Of a DNA stretch of 64,000 nucleotides, positions 55,708 through 64,000 are shown in pieces (position 1 is the stretch's first letter; each line of letters begins with the position of its first letter). The DNA is taken from contig CATQIJ010000001.1 in NCBI GenBank assembly GCA_958296345.1, forward strand, positions 154,734-218,733, in the 5' to 3' direction. The translations under genes and the position numbers were made by a program. Source of the stretch: an uncultured Rhizobiaceae bacterium (GTDB lineage Bacteria > Pseudomonadota > Alphaproteobacteria > Rhizobiales > Rhizobiaceae). The notes below the pieces were generated by a model that saw nothing but the letters and a program-made list of their open reading frames with translations, had not been told where the DNA came from and did no database searches.

Positions 55708-57750
55708 ATGGGCGAACACACCCGCTGTCTCGTGTGCAATTGCGAAAAAACAATGCCGCTTGATGAGAAAAAACTCTCAAAAGCATTGGGGCATGATGTT
55801 GGTCAAGTCAACATGAGTTTGTGTCGTGCTCAACTATCAAATTTTGAAAAAGCAGTTCAATCTGGCGACGACTTACTTGTAGCCTGCACACAAGAAGCGC
55901 CCCTCTTTCATGAAGTTGCACAAGAGCTTGGTGTTAGTTCAAACATCACTTTTGTAAATATTCGTGAAGCAGCTGGATGGTCAAAAGACGCTAATAAAGC
56001 TTCACCAAAGATTGCAGCCCTATTAAATAATGCGGAACATCAAAGCACGCCTACCAGATTAAAAGCAATCCACTCTGATGGCATGTGCCTGATTTATGGC
56101 TCAGGTGAACCAGCTCTAGAAGCAGCAAAACTTTTGTCAGAAAAACTATCTGTCACATTGTTATTGAGTGATGCAGAAGATTTTATACTACCAACAACAG
56201 GTGAAGTTCCCATTTACCGCGGTGACATTACAAAAGCAGAAGGTTCTTTTGGTGGGTTTTCAATCACAGTAGACAATTACGCACCCTTAAGACCTGCATC
56301 ACGTAATACATTAGATTTCGCTGTAGGCAGAAATAATGCCACTTCGAAATGCAGTCTGATATTAGACATGTCTGGCGGCACGGCTCTATTTACTGGCCAC
56401 CTACACCGCGATGGGTATCAACGCGTTGATCCAAATGACCCGTCAGCCGTTTTACGTTCAGTCATAAAACTTTCAGACATGGTAGGCGAATTCGAAAAAC
56501 CAATTTATATTGATTATAACGCAGATATTTGTGCTCATTCTCGCTCGAAAAAACAAGGCTGTAATAAATGCCTTGATGTGTGCCCGGCAGGGGCCATAAC
56601 AGATTCTGGCGATATTGTAGAAATTGACAGCGGTATATGTGGTGGGTGCGGCTCGTGTAATTCTGTTTGCCCGACAGGAGCAATAAATTACCAATATCCA
56701 CAGCGCAGCGACACACTTACCCGAGTGCAAAACCTGATTTCCTCATATTCAAATGCGGGTGGTAAAAATCCTATCCTTCTCATACACGATGAAACTTCTG
56801 GCTTTGAAATGATTTCTGCCATTGCCCGATACGGCGAAGGCCTAGCCGCGAACGTTATTCCATTTGGGCTACATGCTACAACATCGCTCGGCCATGTGGA
56901 AATGACGGGCATGATTGCAAGCGGTGCATCGCAAGTTATTTGTTTGTCAAACCCTGAACGAGAAGATGAACTTTCAGGATTGGAGATTGAAGTTGAACTA
57001 GCCAATTCAATTTTAAACGGATTAGGCTTAAGCGGCGAAAACCGCATTCAACTCATATGCGAAACAGACCCAGAAAAGGTTGAGGAAACTCTATGGTCAT
57101 TGTCGGACATTAGCCCCTTAAAGTCCGAGAACTTCCAAACGGTTGGCTCAAAGCGAGATATCTCGCGGCTTATCTTTTCAAAACTACATGACCAGTCGAA
57201 GGCAAAACCAGACGTCATTACCCTGCCAAAAAACGCGCCCTATGGCCGCCTGGACATAAACATGGATGCCTGCACCTTGTGTATGGCTTGTACATCTTCG
57301 TGCCCTACAGGTGCAATTGCTGACACGCCAGGTAAACCAAAACTTCGCTTTACACAATCTGCCTGTGTTCAATGTGGCCTATGTGCAAATACGTGTCCAG
57401 AAAAAGCATTATCGCTTGTTCCGGAATTGAATTTTATCGCATCCGCCATGCAGCCAGAAACACTTTATGAAGAAGAACCCTTTAAATGCATTTCTTGCGA
57501 CACACCCTTCGCAACCAAATCAACCATTGAGCGTATTTCAAACCAACTTGCTGGAAAGCACTCGATGTTTGAAAATGAAGAGCGTTCGAATCTGATTAAA
57601 ATGTGTGAAAACTGCCGAGTAGAAGCACAAGCAAATTCCAGCAATGACCCGTTTTCTGCTAGTAATCGCCCTCGCCTAAGAACATCAGAAGATTATATTG
57701 CAGCAGAGAGAGGCGACCTTACAGCCAAAGATTTTTTAATCGACGATTAA
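55708..57750 (+). CDS. Polyferredoxin-type 4Fe-4S protein of the formate dehydrogenase locus
   Basis: The 680-residue cytoplasmic protein has four ferredoxin motifs: CNKCLDVCPAGAI and CGGCGSCNSVCPTGAI (about 288-325), then CTLCMACTSSCPTGAI and CVQCGLCANTCPEKAL (about 525-570). Extra Cys pairs stand at the N-terminus (CLVCNCEKT) and the C-terminus (CISC, CENC). A strong GGAGG site lies 8 bp before the ATG. It is transcribed away from DUF3305. The role is electron transfer or cofactor sulfuration for the dehydrogenase; which of these is not visible. Confidence 0.88.
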   Translation: MGEHTRCLVCNCEKTMPLDEKKLSKALGHDVGQVNMSLCRAQLSNFEKAVQSGDDLLVACTQEAPLFHEVAQELGVSSNITFVNIREAAGWSKDANKASPKIAALLNNAEHQSTPTRLKAIHSDGMCLIYGSGEPALEAAKLLSEKLSVTLLLSDAEDFILPTTGEVPIYRGDITKAEGSFGGFSITVDNYAPLRPASRNTLDFAVGRNNATSKCSLILDMSGGTALFTGHLHRDGYQRVDPNDPSAVLRSVIKLSDMVGEFEKPIYIDYNADICAHSRSKKQGCNKCLDVCPAGAITDSGDIVEIDSGICGGCGSCNSVCPTGAINYQYPQRSDTLTRVQNLISSYSNAGGKNPILLIHDETSGFEMISAIARYGEGLAANVIPFGLHATTSLGHVEMTGMIASGASQVICLSNPEREDELSGLEIEVELANSILNGLGLSGENRIQLICETDPEKVEETLWSLSDISPLKSENFQTVGSKRDISRLIFSKLHDQSKAKPDVITLPKNAPYGRLDINMDACTLCMACTSSCPTGAIADTPGKPKLRFTQSACVQCGLCANTCPEKALSLVPELNFIASAMQPETLYEEEPFKCISCDTPFATKSTIERISNQLAGKHSMFENEERSNLIKMCENCRVEAQANSSNDPFSASNRPRLRTSEDYIAAERGDLTAKDFLIDD

Positions 57751-57753
57751 AAA

Positions 57754-58083
57754 CTACTGTTGTGCTGGATTTTGCTGAGCACAAAACTGTTCTGCGCGAG
57801 CGCGAAAAGATGTGTATTTATTATCAAATAAAAGGCCGTCCTTTTTCATTTGATCAACATCGCCCACGTGTTTTTTCAAACACGCAGCAAGTGCAGGGTT
57901 TGCAACTACGGCAGTTTGCGGCGATGCGCTAGGCAATTCACTTGTTGTATTCCCAGCCATTAAGCGCTTAAAATCTGCCTGATAATTATAAAACCAGATA
58001 ATTGCGATCAGTAGCGCTATTATCGCTGCAACAATACGAGCCGTATTGGTATTTAAAAATTCAGGTTGACTAGCAGTTGTCAT
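57754..58083 (-). CDS. Hypothetical membrane-anchored protein of the fdh locus
   Basis: The 109-residue protein has one N-terminal span (ARIVAAIIALLIAIIWFYNY), a Ser/Pro/Thr linker and a C-terminal domain with two Cys residues (ALAACLKKHVGDVDQ and AEQFCAQQ) that could form a disulfide in the periplasm. I do not recognise the family. It is the last gene of the minus-strand fdh accessory operon. Confidence 0.6.
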   Translation of the reverse strand: MTTASQPEFLNTNTARIVAAIIALLIAIIWFYNYQADFKRLMAGNTTSELPSASPQTAVVANPALAACLKKHVGDVDQMKKDGLLFDNKYTSFRARAEQFCAQQNPAQQ

Positions 58084-58096
58084 TATTTACTCCAAT

Positions 58097-59122
58097 TCAT
58101 GTAAGACTCGCTTTTAGCGGTAAATTCGAAAGCAGGTTTTGCGGCTTCATGACAAGCTTACGCTCGCCATTCATCGCTAACCCCAAATATACATTTTTTC
58201 CCTGCATGGTGTCTACAGCATCATTGTCATCAAGAAATTCAAGACGATAAAGCGCCAAGATACGGAAGAGCTCATCATCGTTTACAGCCTCTCCATTATA
58301 CAAGGTATTTAAAATACGCGTCGATTCCAGATCGCAACCAACATGCCATGACCACTTTTCATCTTTAATTGATTTCATTGCTTGAATGCGTGTCTTGGCG
58401 CCCAAGAAATGTGAAACCCATTTCTCAATAACACGTCCAAGTGCATCTTGCGCTGATTGCGTAAAGCGAAAATCAATGGCCATATCAAATTGATCCGACC
58501 GCCTCCAATAATCTTGTTTATTATCATCCGTCATGACATCAAGAGAAACTTCGCGTGCTGGCGTTCCACTTTCTGCCAACAATTGCCCCAAGCCACCAAA
58601 ACCTGACTCAGATTTCATTTCAACAATTTCCTGATCCGCAAGCATCAGTTGATCATCGCCGGCTGTTACAACTTGCTCCCTAAAGAAAAGTTCAGCGGCG
58701 CGCAACTGCATTGGATCGTCGACCCCTTCAAGAATATTACGCAGAACCAGATGCACCATTTGATCAATAAATATCGGTGGGATTGCAATTGACCCAGTTT
58801 TAAAAAGAGTCATATAAGCACCTTCTATGGTACCATTTTCAGCAAGCAAATCACGAAACCCGATAATGACACGGTAATTATCTGCTGCATCCTTATCTTT
58901 GATATTGTTAATATCCACATCGGATATCTTGGAAAATGGATTTGCCATAAGCTCTTCAAACAGCACATGCTCAGCTTCACAAGATTCTTCAACGGGATGA
59001 ATTTCAGGGCGTGTAAAATATGCACGCAGATAATCTGGCGTAACTTTTAACCACCCGTTTTCATCTCGTTCAACAAGATGAAAACCTGCTGATTTCCAAA
59101 AATTGTTTTTTGAATTAGACAT
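58097..59122 (-). CDS. DUF6352 protein, formate dehydrogenase accessory
   Basis: The 341-residue protein has SAGFHLVERDENGWLKVTPD, YLRAYFTRPEIHPVEESCEA and QDALGRVIEKWVSHFLGAKT, typical of the DUF6352 family that accompanies fdh genes in alphaproteobacteria. No membrane segment or cofactor motif is evident. It overlaps the DUF6505 stop by one base. Confidence 0.78.
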   Translation of the reverse strand: MSNSKNNFWKSAGFHLVERDENGWLKVTPDYLRAYFTRPEIHPVEESCEAEHVLFEELMANPFSKISDVDINNIKDKDAADNYRVIIGFRDLLAENGTIEGAYMTLFKTGSIAIPPIFIDQMVHLVLRNILEGVDDPMQLRAAELFFREQVVTAGDDQLMLADQEIVEMKSESGFGGLGQLLAESGTPAREVSLDVMTDDNKQDYWRRSDQFDMAIDFRFTQSAQDALGRVIEKWVSHFLGAKTRIQAMKSIKDEKWSWHVGCDLESTRILNTLYNGEAVNDDELFRILALYRLEFLDDNDAVDTMQGKNVYLGLAMNGERKLVMKPQNLLSNLPLKASLT

Positions 59123-59601
59123 TACTCAACTATCTCCCAAACCCTAGTATGTGCAGCTTCACGCGGCGCTTCTACAATTCTAAACGCTTCACGAATTTCT
59201 CCTGCCTCGTCGAATGAACGACTAAGTGCAAAAACGGTATTGATGGGAACTTCCGCACACATTTCTAAAACAAATGATACTTCCTGTTCAGCCACTGCCG
59301 TTGCAGCACTCATATCAGGCGCTCCGTTAACTTCAACAAACCGCTTTGCCAAATCTTGAGTAATAAGTAACACTTCATCAGAGTTAATTTCGCAGACACT
59401 CGTGAATGTAGAAAACCCGAAGCTCTCAAGCGAAAGGAACCCATTGCTAAACGCTTGTTTGGTCTTTCCTTTTAAATCATCCTCTTTATTACCTGCAAAA
59501 CAGTACCCGCCTGGAATTGCCCACTGGTCTGGCTCTGCGGCTATTTCAAATACATGAGTATCTGATGGATCAAATCTAATAGTTTTTAGAAATTTCATCA
59601 C
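59122..59601 (-). CDS. DUF6505 protein, formate dehydrogenase accessory
   Basis: The 159-residue protein has KTIRFDPSDTHVFEIAAEPD, WAIPGGYCFAGNK and GFLSLESFGFSTFTSVCEI, the pattern of DUF6505. Function is unknown. ATG overlaps the biotin-ligase-like gene's stop (ATGA), and the DUF6352 start touches its own stop, so the three are coupled. Confidence 0.78.
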   Translation of the reverse strand: MMKFLKTIRFDPSDTHVFEIAAEPDQWAIPGGYCFAGNKEDDLKGKTKQAFSNGFLSLESFGFSTFTSVCEINSDEVLLITQDLAKRFVEVNGAPDMSAATAVAEQEVSFVLEMCAEVPINTVFALSRSFDEAGEIREAFRIVEAPREAAHTRVWEIVE

Positions 59602-60333
59602 GTACGTTCCTTTTCAGAACGAAGTATATCCAAAGTTTCAATCACATGCTGCACGCTGGTGCTGTCATCTGTTTTTATCAAGGCATTACCGTTTTCATCG
59701 ATACCTATAAAATCATCGTCGCTCAGACCCTCAACCATTTTTAACTTTCTCGCAAATACGGCCAGACCACTGATTGTGAATAGGCTTAAACCCATCCTCA
59801 TTCCAGCCATGTATCCAGTTCAGAAAATGTCTTGAAGTGGATTCAAGCAATTCAGTTCTGGAAATATCTCCACAGCCTTCTTCCCACAGACTTGTCCGCC
59901 ACGCCTCATCTCCTGGGTCATACATAATATCCTTAGGTTTGATCGTCACAGCCAAGGAAATAATCATCCATTCTGGAATACCATCCGTCTCAGCTTCGGA
60001 TAATTCCAAATCACAAAAGCCAATTGATGCGTCATTAAGCTGAATATCATTCGGCCATTTATAAGTCACAGCCATCTCGGGCGGAGCTAATGCGCCTAGT
60101 GCATCGCCAAAAGCCACCATCATTAAAAACAATATTTCACTGCATCGCGCTCGCGAAACCTCAGGCTCCAATACGATGCAAAACCGCAAATTATTTTGGT
60201 CATCAACCCAAACAAGATCACCCGCCCCAAACTCGCCTTTGCCAATCATGACTTTAGCACGCTTTACAGGTGATTTATCTAATACAATACGGTGTCCCTT
60301 TAACAGGGGCGGAAAGGTAGGAAGTTGCTTCAT
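59598..60333 (-). CDS. Biotin/lipoate ligase-like protein (DUF4444), one indel
   Basis: Two frames form one protein of about 245 residues. The N-terminal BPL/LPL catalytic-like domain has LVWVDDQNNLRFCIVLEPEV and YKWPNDIQLNDASIGFCDLE, where K-W-P-N-D is the biotin ligase motif. The C-terminal DUF4444 part (MVEGLSDDDFIGIDENGNAL) is in another frame; removing one base near 59755-59765 joins them. In this locus such proteins are thought to act on the dehydrogenase or its cofactor, but no substrate is proven. Confidence 0.75.
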
Positions 60334-60335
60334 AA

Positions 60336-60530
60336 TCAGGAGATATCAATTTCACCTTCAACGACATGATTAAGATCAGTTCCATCAGCGGTAAGAACGA
60401 CTTTAACCGTCAACTTATCCTTACCACTCAAATCAGCTTCGCGTACAATACGCTCAATTTCCTGTTGCGACGTGACGCCAACTTGCTTCAGGAATTTACG
60501 CATCGACATATTAAATTCTTCACTCATCAT
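60336..60530 (-). CDS. DUF6494 small protein
   Basis: The 64-residue protein reads EEFNMSMRKFLKQVGVTSQQ then LTVKVVLTADGTDLNHVV. The family is small, always near fdh accessory genes, and of unknown function. It is separated by 2 bp from the ligase-like gene and by 11 bp from the protease gene. Confidence 0.8.
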   Translation of the reverse strand: MMSEEFNMSMRKFLKQVGVTSQQEIERIVREADLSGKDKLTVKVVLTADGTDLNHVVEGEIDIS

Positions 60531-60541
60531 TTTCTCCGGTT

Positions 60542-61510
60542 TTATTTGTAGTTTATAACTATCTGGATAATCTTATCATCTCGTAAGATGCTAAGTTTCA
60601 GGTTTTCCACTTCAGGTGTGAGCGCAATAGTTGCCTCATAAGCGCCAGCTCTTTTTATTCTTCGCCCATCCGCAAAAAGAATAACATCACCCACTTTAAT
60701 GCCAGCATTACTTTCAGCTGAACTAGAATCAACACGAATAACTTCAGCGCCGATTAAAGCTGCAGGGTTATTATCATTTAGACTAGGCTTTAATGACCGC
60801 AAAACCAGCCCCGATTTTCTGAGTGAGACTGAGCCGTCATCTTCAAAATCTTCCAAAACGCGCTTAAGCAGTTCAGACGAAACGGCAAAGTTTACACCAA
60901 TATTTGCATCTGACTGACGCGTAAAAATTGCAGACAACATACCAATTAGCTGACCTTCGTTATCGACCAATGCGCCGCCTGACATACCTGGGTTCACAGA
61001 AGCATCTGTCTGAACAAAATCTTCAATTTTGTTAAACCCAACACCTGAAACATTCTTTGCAGAGACCACACCACATGTAAGAGAAAGACCCAGTCCAAAG
61101 CTATTACCAATTGCACAACTTTGATCCGCAAAAGAATATTCTTGTGCAAACAAAAATGCGGGTAATTTTCTATCTATCCGTAAGAACGCAATATCTGTCA
61201 AAGGATTACGCATGACAATTTCGGCGTCTATAACCACCCCGTTGATAGTCCTGATGCGAGCCGTTTTAGCTGGACCAAGCACGTGATCTGTGGTTGCAAT
61301 TATGTATCCTTTTGAGAGAACAATCCCGGAGCCTTCAGGTTCCTCATTGCGTGAAAACCCTGCAGGCCAATTTGGCAACAGACTAACCCCAGAATGAGAC
61401 GCACATTCCAACTTGCCTTCACATTGTTCAAGCTGCGTATCAAAGAGCATACGAGCATGGGAATGCCCCAATAACATCAAGCTCATTACAAGGGTAAAGC
61501 GAACTCTCAA
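60542..61510 (-). CDS. Periplasmic trypsin-like serine protease with PDZ domain
   Basis: The 322-residue protein has a short signal sequence (LVMSLMLLGHSHA); the first codon is TTG 61510, with ATG 61486 as an alternative. The catalytic triad is visible: His in ATTDHVLG, Asp in PLTDIAFL and Ser in NPGMSGGALVD. A PDZ domain follows (GAEVIRVDSSSAESNAGIKV). This is a compact DegP/HtrA-like layout with one PDZ domain. Its constant place in fdh loci suggests processing or quality control of the periplasmic dehydrogenase parts, which is inference. Confidence 0.85.
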   Translation of the reverse strand: MRVRFTLVMSLMLLGHSHARMLFDTQLEQCEGKLECASHSGVSLLPNWPAGFSRNEEPEGSGIVLSKGYIIATTDHVLGPAKTARIRTINGVVIDAEIVMRNPLTDIAFLRIDRKLPAFLFAQEYSFADQSCAIGNSFGLGLSLTCGVVSAKNVSGVGFNKIEDFVQTDASVNPGMSGGALVDNEGQLIGMLSAIFTRQSDANIGVNFAVSSELLKRVLEDFEDDGSVSLRKSGLVLRSLKPSLNDNNPAALIGAEVIRVDSSSAESNAGIKVGDVILFADGRRIKRAGAYEATIALTPEVENLKLSILRDDKIIQIVINYK

Positions 61511-61519
61511 TCTGCTGCG

Positions 61520-61647
61520 TTAGTCTAGTCGAACAGAGTTCTGCGACGCAAATGCATCACCAGAGCTGGTAGCCTGCGTTCCCATGATCAACCATGATGC
61601 AGCGCTGATAAAAAACATAGCTGCAATCCCTAAATAACTGCTCTCAT
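61520..61647 (-). CDS. Tiny membrane protein of the fdh locus, one indel
   Basis: ATG 61647 has a good GGGAG site six bases upstream. The frame stops after MRAVI, but one added base near 61633 gives a peptide of about 42 residues: MRAVILGIAAMFFISAASWL followed by IMGTQATSSGDAFASQNSV and a TAA at 61520-61522. It has one hydrophobic span and lies between the cytochrome-WD40 gene and the protease. Confidence 0.4.
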
Positions 61648-61664
61648 AATATTCTCCCTTGGTA

Positions 61665-63014
61665 TCACTGTACAGGCTTGGTCGCTTCTTTCAAGAAGCG
61701 GATTAACTCATCCCGTCTTTCAATTCTCTTTAAGCGTTGTATCGGCATTTTGGTTCCTGGCAACATGATATCTGGCCCATCATCAAATAGCTGCGCAATC
61801 GTTTTTGCATTCCAGATAACATCCGTTTTCAACAAGGCTTTTGAATAATTATAGTCAGGCAAAGTGCCTGCTTTTCTGCCAAATAAATCATACAGCGTCG
61901 GCCCTGCTCTGTGCCCACCATCAGGTGTGAGCGTATGGCATACACTGCACTTCCGCTGAAATTCCAATTCCCCTAAATCATTGGTATCACGAACTTGAAA
62001 TCGCCTTGGGAATTCTGCCCGGTTTTGTTGAAGTTTTTGCGGCGCAATCTGCCATCGTGAAGCAAAGTCGTCTAACCCAACATGGTAGATTTGGTTTGTT
62101 CCTGATACAAAACCCAAATCCCATACGGGGCCATAGGTTACTTCACCCGCTTCAATTCTTTTACCTGAGTCCGCTGCAAAAACTTCAACCCATCCAGCGC
62201 CATCGCCGTAAGCGGCAAGCGCACCATCAGACGATATTTTCACCGTTTGAATGGGCCTCTCACGCTTTGCCACATCAAAAACTTTCTCAGCTTTCTCGAT
62301 ACTGACAATAGCAACTGTCCCATCAAGCGAGCCAAATAAAATACGGTCATCATCCAGTCGAACAATAGAGTTTATCCCCCATCCATGACGATAGATTGGA
62401 CGTATCAACTGTTGGCTTGATATATCCCATTCAAGTATCTGTCCGTCATAAGCAGCTGAATATAACTTGGTTCCATCAGCTGAAAATACGACTGAATTTA
62501 CATTACCACGATGCCCTTCAAGCAAAGCAATCTCGGTCTGTTTTTCCAGATCATAAACGCGGGCAGTCTTGTCCCATCTAGCAACGCCAGCAAGCTTTCC
62601 ATTCGGTGAAAGTGCCACATCCAAAACCTTATCAACGGGCGCATCCAACCGCTTAATCAGAGTGCCTTGCTTTAAATCCCAAACCCCCAAAGAACCATCA
62701 TCACTAACCGAAATCGCTTCTTCGCGTTCAGGAATAAACAAAACATCATTTATCGCAGCATCATGGCCTTCTAAACGATGAACAAGCTCAGCACCATCTT
62801 CAGTAATAAGCCAATGAATAATTGAATAATCAAACGATGCCGTGAGTACGTGCTCCCCATCTGGCGAAATGCTAATGGCCTTTATTGGGCCACCATGACC
62901 TTCCAGTTTTGCAGGCAGTTCTTGTGCAGACGCGGCAATAGATAAACAAATAGCAAAAAAACTGGTCAGCACAATGTCAGCCAGGTTTTCCAAATGTTTT
63001 AGAATTGTAATCAT
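61665..63014 (-). CDS. WD40-repeat c-type cytochrome
   Basis: The 449-residue secreted protein has a signal peptide ending near AASA, then seven or so WD40 blades (GHGGPIKAISISPDGEHVLT, GHDAAINDVLFIPE, GHRGNVNSVVFSADGTKL), then a cytochrome c domain with haem site CSVCH and distal Met in PGTKMP. It follows fdhC by 30 bp. It probably takes electrons from the formate dehydrogenase cytochrome b, or scaffolds the complex, in the periplasm. Confidence 0.88.
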   Translation of the reverse strand: MITILKHLENLADIVLTSFFAICLSIAASAQELPAKLEGHGGPIKAISISPDGEHVLTASFDYSIIHWLITEDGAELVHRLEGHDAAINDVLFIPEREEAISVSDDGSLGVWDLKQGTLIKRLDAPVDKVLDVALSPNGKLAGVARWDKTARVYDLEKQTEIALLEGHRGNVNSVVFSADGTKLYSAAYDGQILEWDISSQQLIRPIYRHGWGINSIVRLDDDRILFGSLDGTVAIVSIEKAEKVFDVAKRERPIQTVKISSDGALAAYGDGAGWVEVFAADSGKRIEAGEVTYGPVWDLGFVSGTNQIYHVGLDDFASRWQIAPQKLQQNRAEFPRRFQVRDTNDLGELEFQRKCSVCHTLTPDGGHRAGPTLYDLFGRKAGTLPDYNYSKALLKTDVIWNAKTIAQLFDDGPDIMLPGTKMPIQRLKRIERRDELIRFLKEATKPVQ

Positions 63015-63044
63015 CGAATTTTTACCGATTCTTACGCCACATCA

Positions 63045-64000
63045 TTACTCTGCCGGTTCGGCTTTAGTGTTTGCTTGTCCGGCCTCATTAACTTCTTCTA
63101 CCCAAAGAGAATGATGCTCTTTGGCCCAATTTTGATCAACTTCGCCCGTTGTCATTGCATCAAGCGCGCCTTCCATACCAATAGAGCCTATATAAATATG
63201 GGCAATGATAACCACAATCATGAAGACCGCCATGATTGAATGCCAAAGGGTTTGTAATTGCTGCTCCTGAATAGGACCAAGGTTAGTTGCAAACTCTGTT
63301 CCAAGAATACTATTTGAAAGTGCCGCTGTGTCCGCCATCATGGTTGTTGTAAATGGGTTGAGCAGCGCCCACCCTGACATGGACAATGATGCGCCACAAA
63401 TAATAACAACCCAGAAAATAATTTTCTGGCCCGCATTAAATTTCTTTGCGGGAGGATGCCCACCACCCAACATGCCGCCGCCACGCAATAACCAGACAAT
63501 ATCATGGCGATTGGGAATATTATGAATAATCCAAAGTACAGCAACCAACACCAGTGCAATCATGAATGCAAAACCAACATAGTTGTGAACGAATTTGCCG
63601 AAAATGGTGAGGCCAGAAAAAGCACTTGCGCCAATAATTGGAAGCAACAGTGTTTTACCAAATATCAAATTAAGTCCGCTCAATGCCAAAATAATAAAGC
63701 TTGAGGCGAGCAACCAATGAGACCCACGTTCAAGTAATGTAAATCGCGTTATGGTTTTTCCTGATGGACCATGCGCAATTTTCATGCGCCCGCGAAATGC
63801 AAAGAATATAGATAGCAGGAATAGAATTCCCAATATCGCCCAAGCAGAATACATAGGAAGAGGGCCGTTGCGATTTGTCGCCACTCTTCGCCTTGGCTTT
63901 GTATCATAATGCCACCAGATTTATTTTGCCCAACGACATTGCCCGCATTACCACTGCGAATTTGTCGCCAAAGTTCTGCATCCGAAGACGATCCACTAGT
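63045..64000 (-). CDS. fdhC: Formate dehydrogenase cytochrome b556 (gamma) subunit, partial, one indel
   Basis: The membrane subunit passes electrons from formate oxidation to the quinone pool. The visible 279-residue part has four spans, with ERGSHWLLASSFIILALSGL and a haem-ligating His, GKFVHNYVGFAFMI, and HSIMAVFMIVVIIAHIYIGS. Upstream, the frame to the window edge continues the protein (LWRQIRSGNAGN, SGGIMIQSQGEEWRQI) if one base is added near 63871, joining to RNGPLPMYSAW. The N-terminus with its signal peptide is beyond the window. The catalytic fdhAB genes are expected further upstream. Confidence 0.85.

Noticed and set aside
59598..59810. Separate 70-codon gene between DUF6505 and the ligase-like gene
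   Set aside because: It reads as the C-terminal DUF4444 part of the ligase-like protein after one indel, and its own start lies inside the upstream gene.
63989..64000. GATCCACTAGT at the window's end looks like a cloning-vector polylinker
   Set aside because: The bases continue the fdhC reading frame (TSGSSSDAELW) and the window edge is arbitrary, so a vector scar is not needed to explain it. A longer flanking sequence would decide.
1..64000. CRISPR arrays and rRNA genes
   Set aside because: No regularly spaced direct repeats with unique spacers and no rRNA-like sequence were seen; the OmpA repeats are protein-coding modules.

Overview
The window is a low-GC alphaproteobacterial chromosome segment, most likely from a marine member of the Hyphomicrobiales (Rhizobiales). 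This is inferred from a core gene order typical of that order (recO-era-rnc-lepB-acpS, pyrE-rsh-rpoZ, smpB-dapA-slt), an alphaproteobacterial-type bifunctional Rsh, and a NAD-independent formate dehydrogenase locus carrying the DUF3305/3306/6352/6505/4444/6494 accessory set. The species cannot be named from the sequence.

Layout. 0-9 kb: LysR fragment, ndk, an ABC-F protein, a broken TadG-like pilus gene, then a non-coding stretch with a family of short hairpins and a RIME-like palindromic repeat, a small Cys-rich protein and an MFS transporter. 9-24 kb: dense housekeeping genes (recO, era, rnc, lepB, acpS, pyrE, rsh, rpoZ, a NYN-domain nuclease, a uracil-DNA glycosylase, paiB-like, smpB, dapA, a GH23 lytic transglycosylase, an alpha/beta hydrolase). 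24-28 kb: a cell-envelope cluster (OmpA protein with about six BON-like repeats, a tiny membrane protein, a helix-hairpin-helix protein), heavily frameshifted. 28.2 kb: tRNA-Ser(GCT), followed by a 3-kb higher-GC prophage remnant with a tail gene, holin fragments and a GH24 endolysin. 31.5-44.6 kb: one long minus-strand polysaccharide operon reading manC-fcl-gmd-two FkbM-like methyltransferases-wzm-wzt-GT11-GT10-GT2-GT2-GT4-GT4. It makes GDP-L-fucose, adds fucose through two different fucosyltransferase families, and exports the glycan by an ABC transporter. A MITE-like element sits directly upstream of its first gene. 45-51.6 kb: a mobile patch with a large serine recombinase, DUF2924 and a small partner, a 5-oxoprolinase (pxpCBA) operon whose pxpA has lost its N-terminal half, a stranded 3' gene fragment, a second decayed recombinase tail and an IS6-type transposase relic. 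51.7-64 kb: a tungstate importer (tupBCA) beside the formate dehydrogenase accessory genes, a trypsin-like PDZ protease, a WD40-cytochrome c fusion and the cytochrome b subunit (fdhC), which runs off the window.

Working together: TupABC would supply tungstate for a W-dependent formate dehydrogenase whose catalytic genes must lie just beyond the right edge. ManC-Fcl-Gmd feed GDP-fucose to the GT10 and GT11 enzymes, and Wzm/Wzt export the product.

A caution applies to the whole window. At least 13 recognisable conserved genes (including manC, gmd, fcl, the GT10 enzyme, the recombinase, fdhC and the NYN protein) are split by +/-1 indels, many in short homopolymers, with intact coding sense on both sides. 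This pattern fits uncorrected indels in the assembly better than gene death. True decay (in-frame stops or large truncation) is seen only in the 28-31 kb and 50-51.6 kb mobile areas. A 7-bp tandem duplication in the GT11 gene is a different kind of event.
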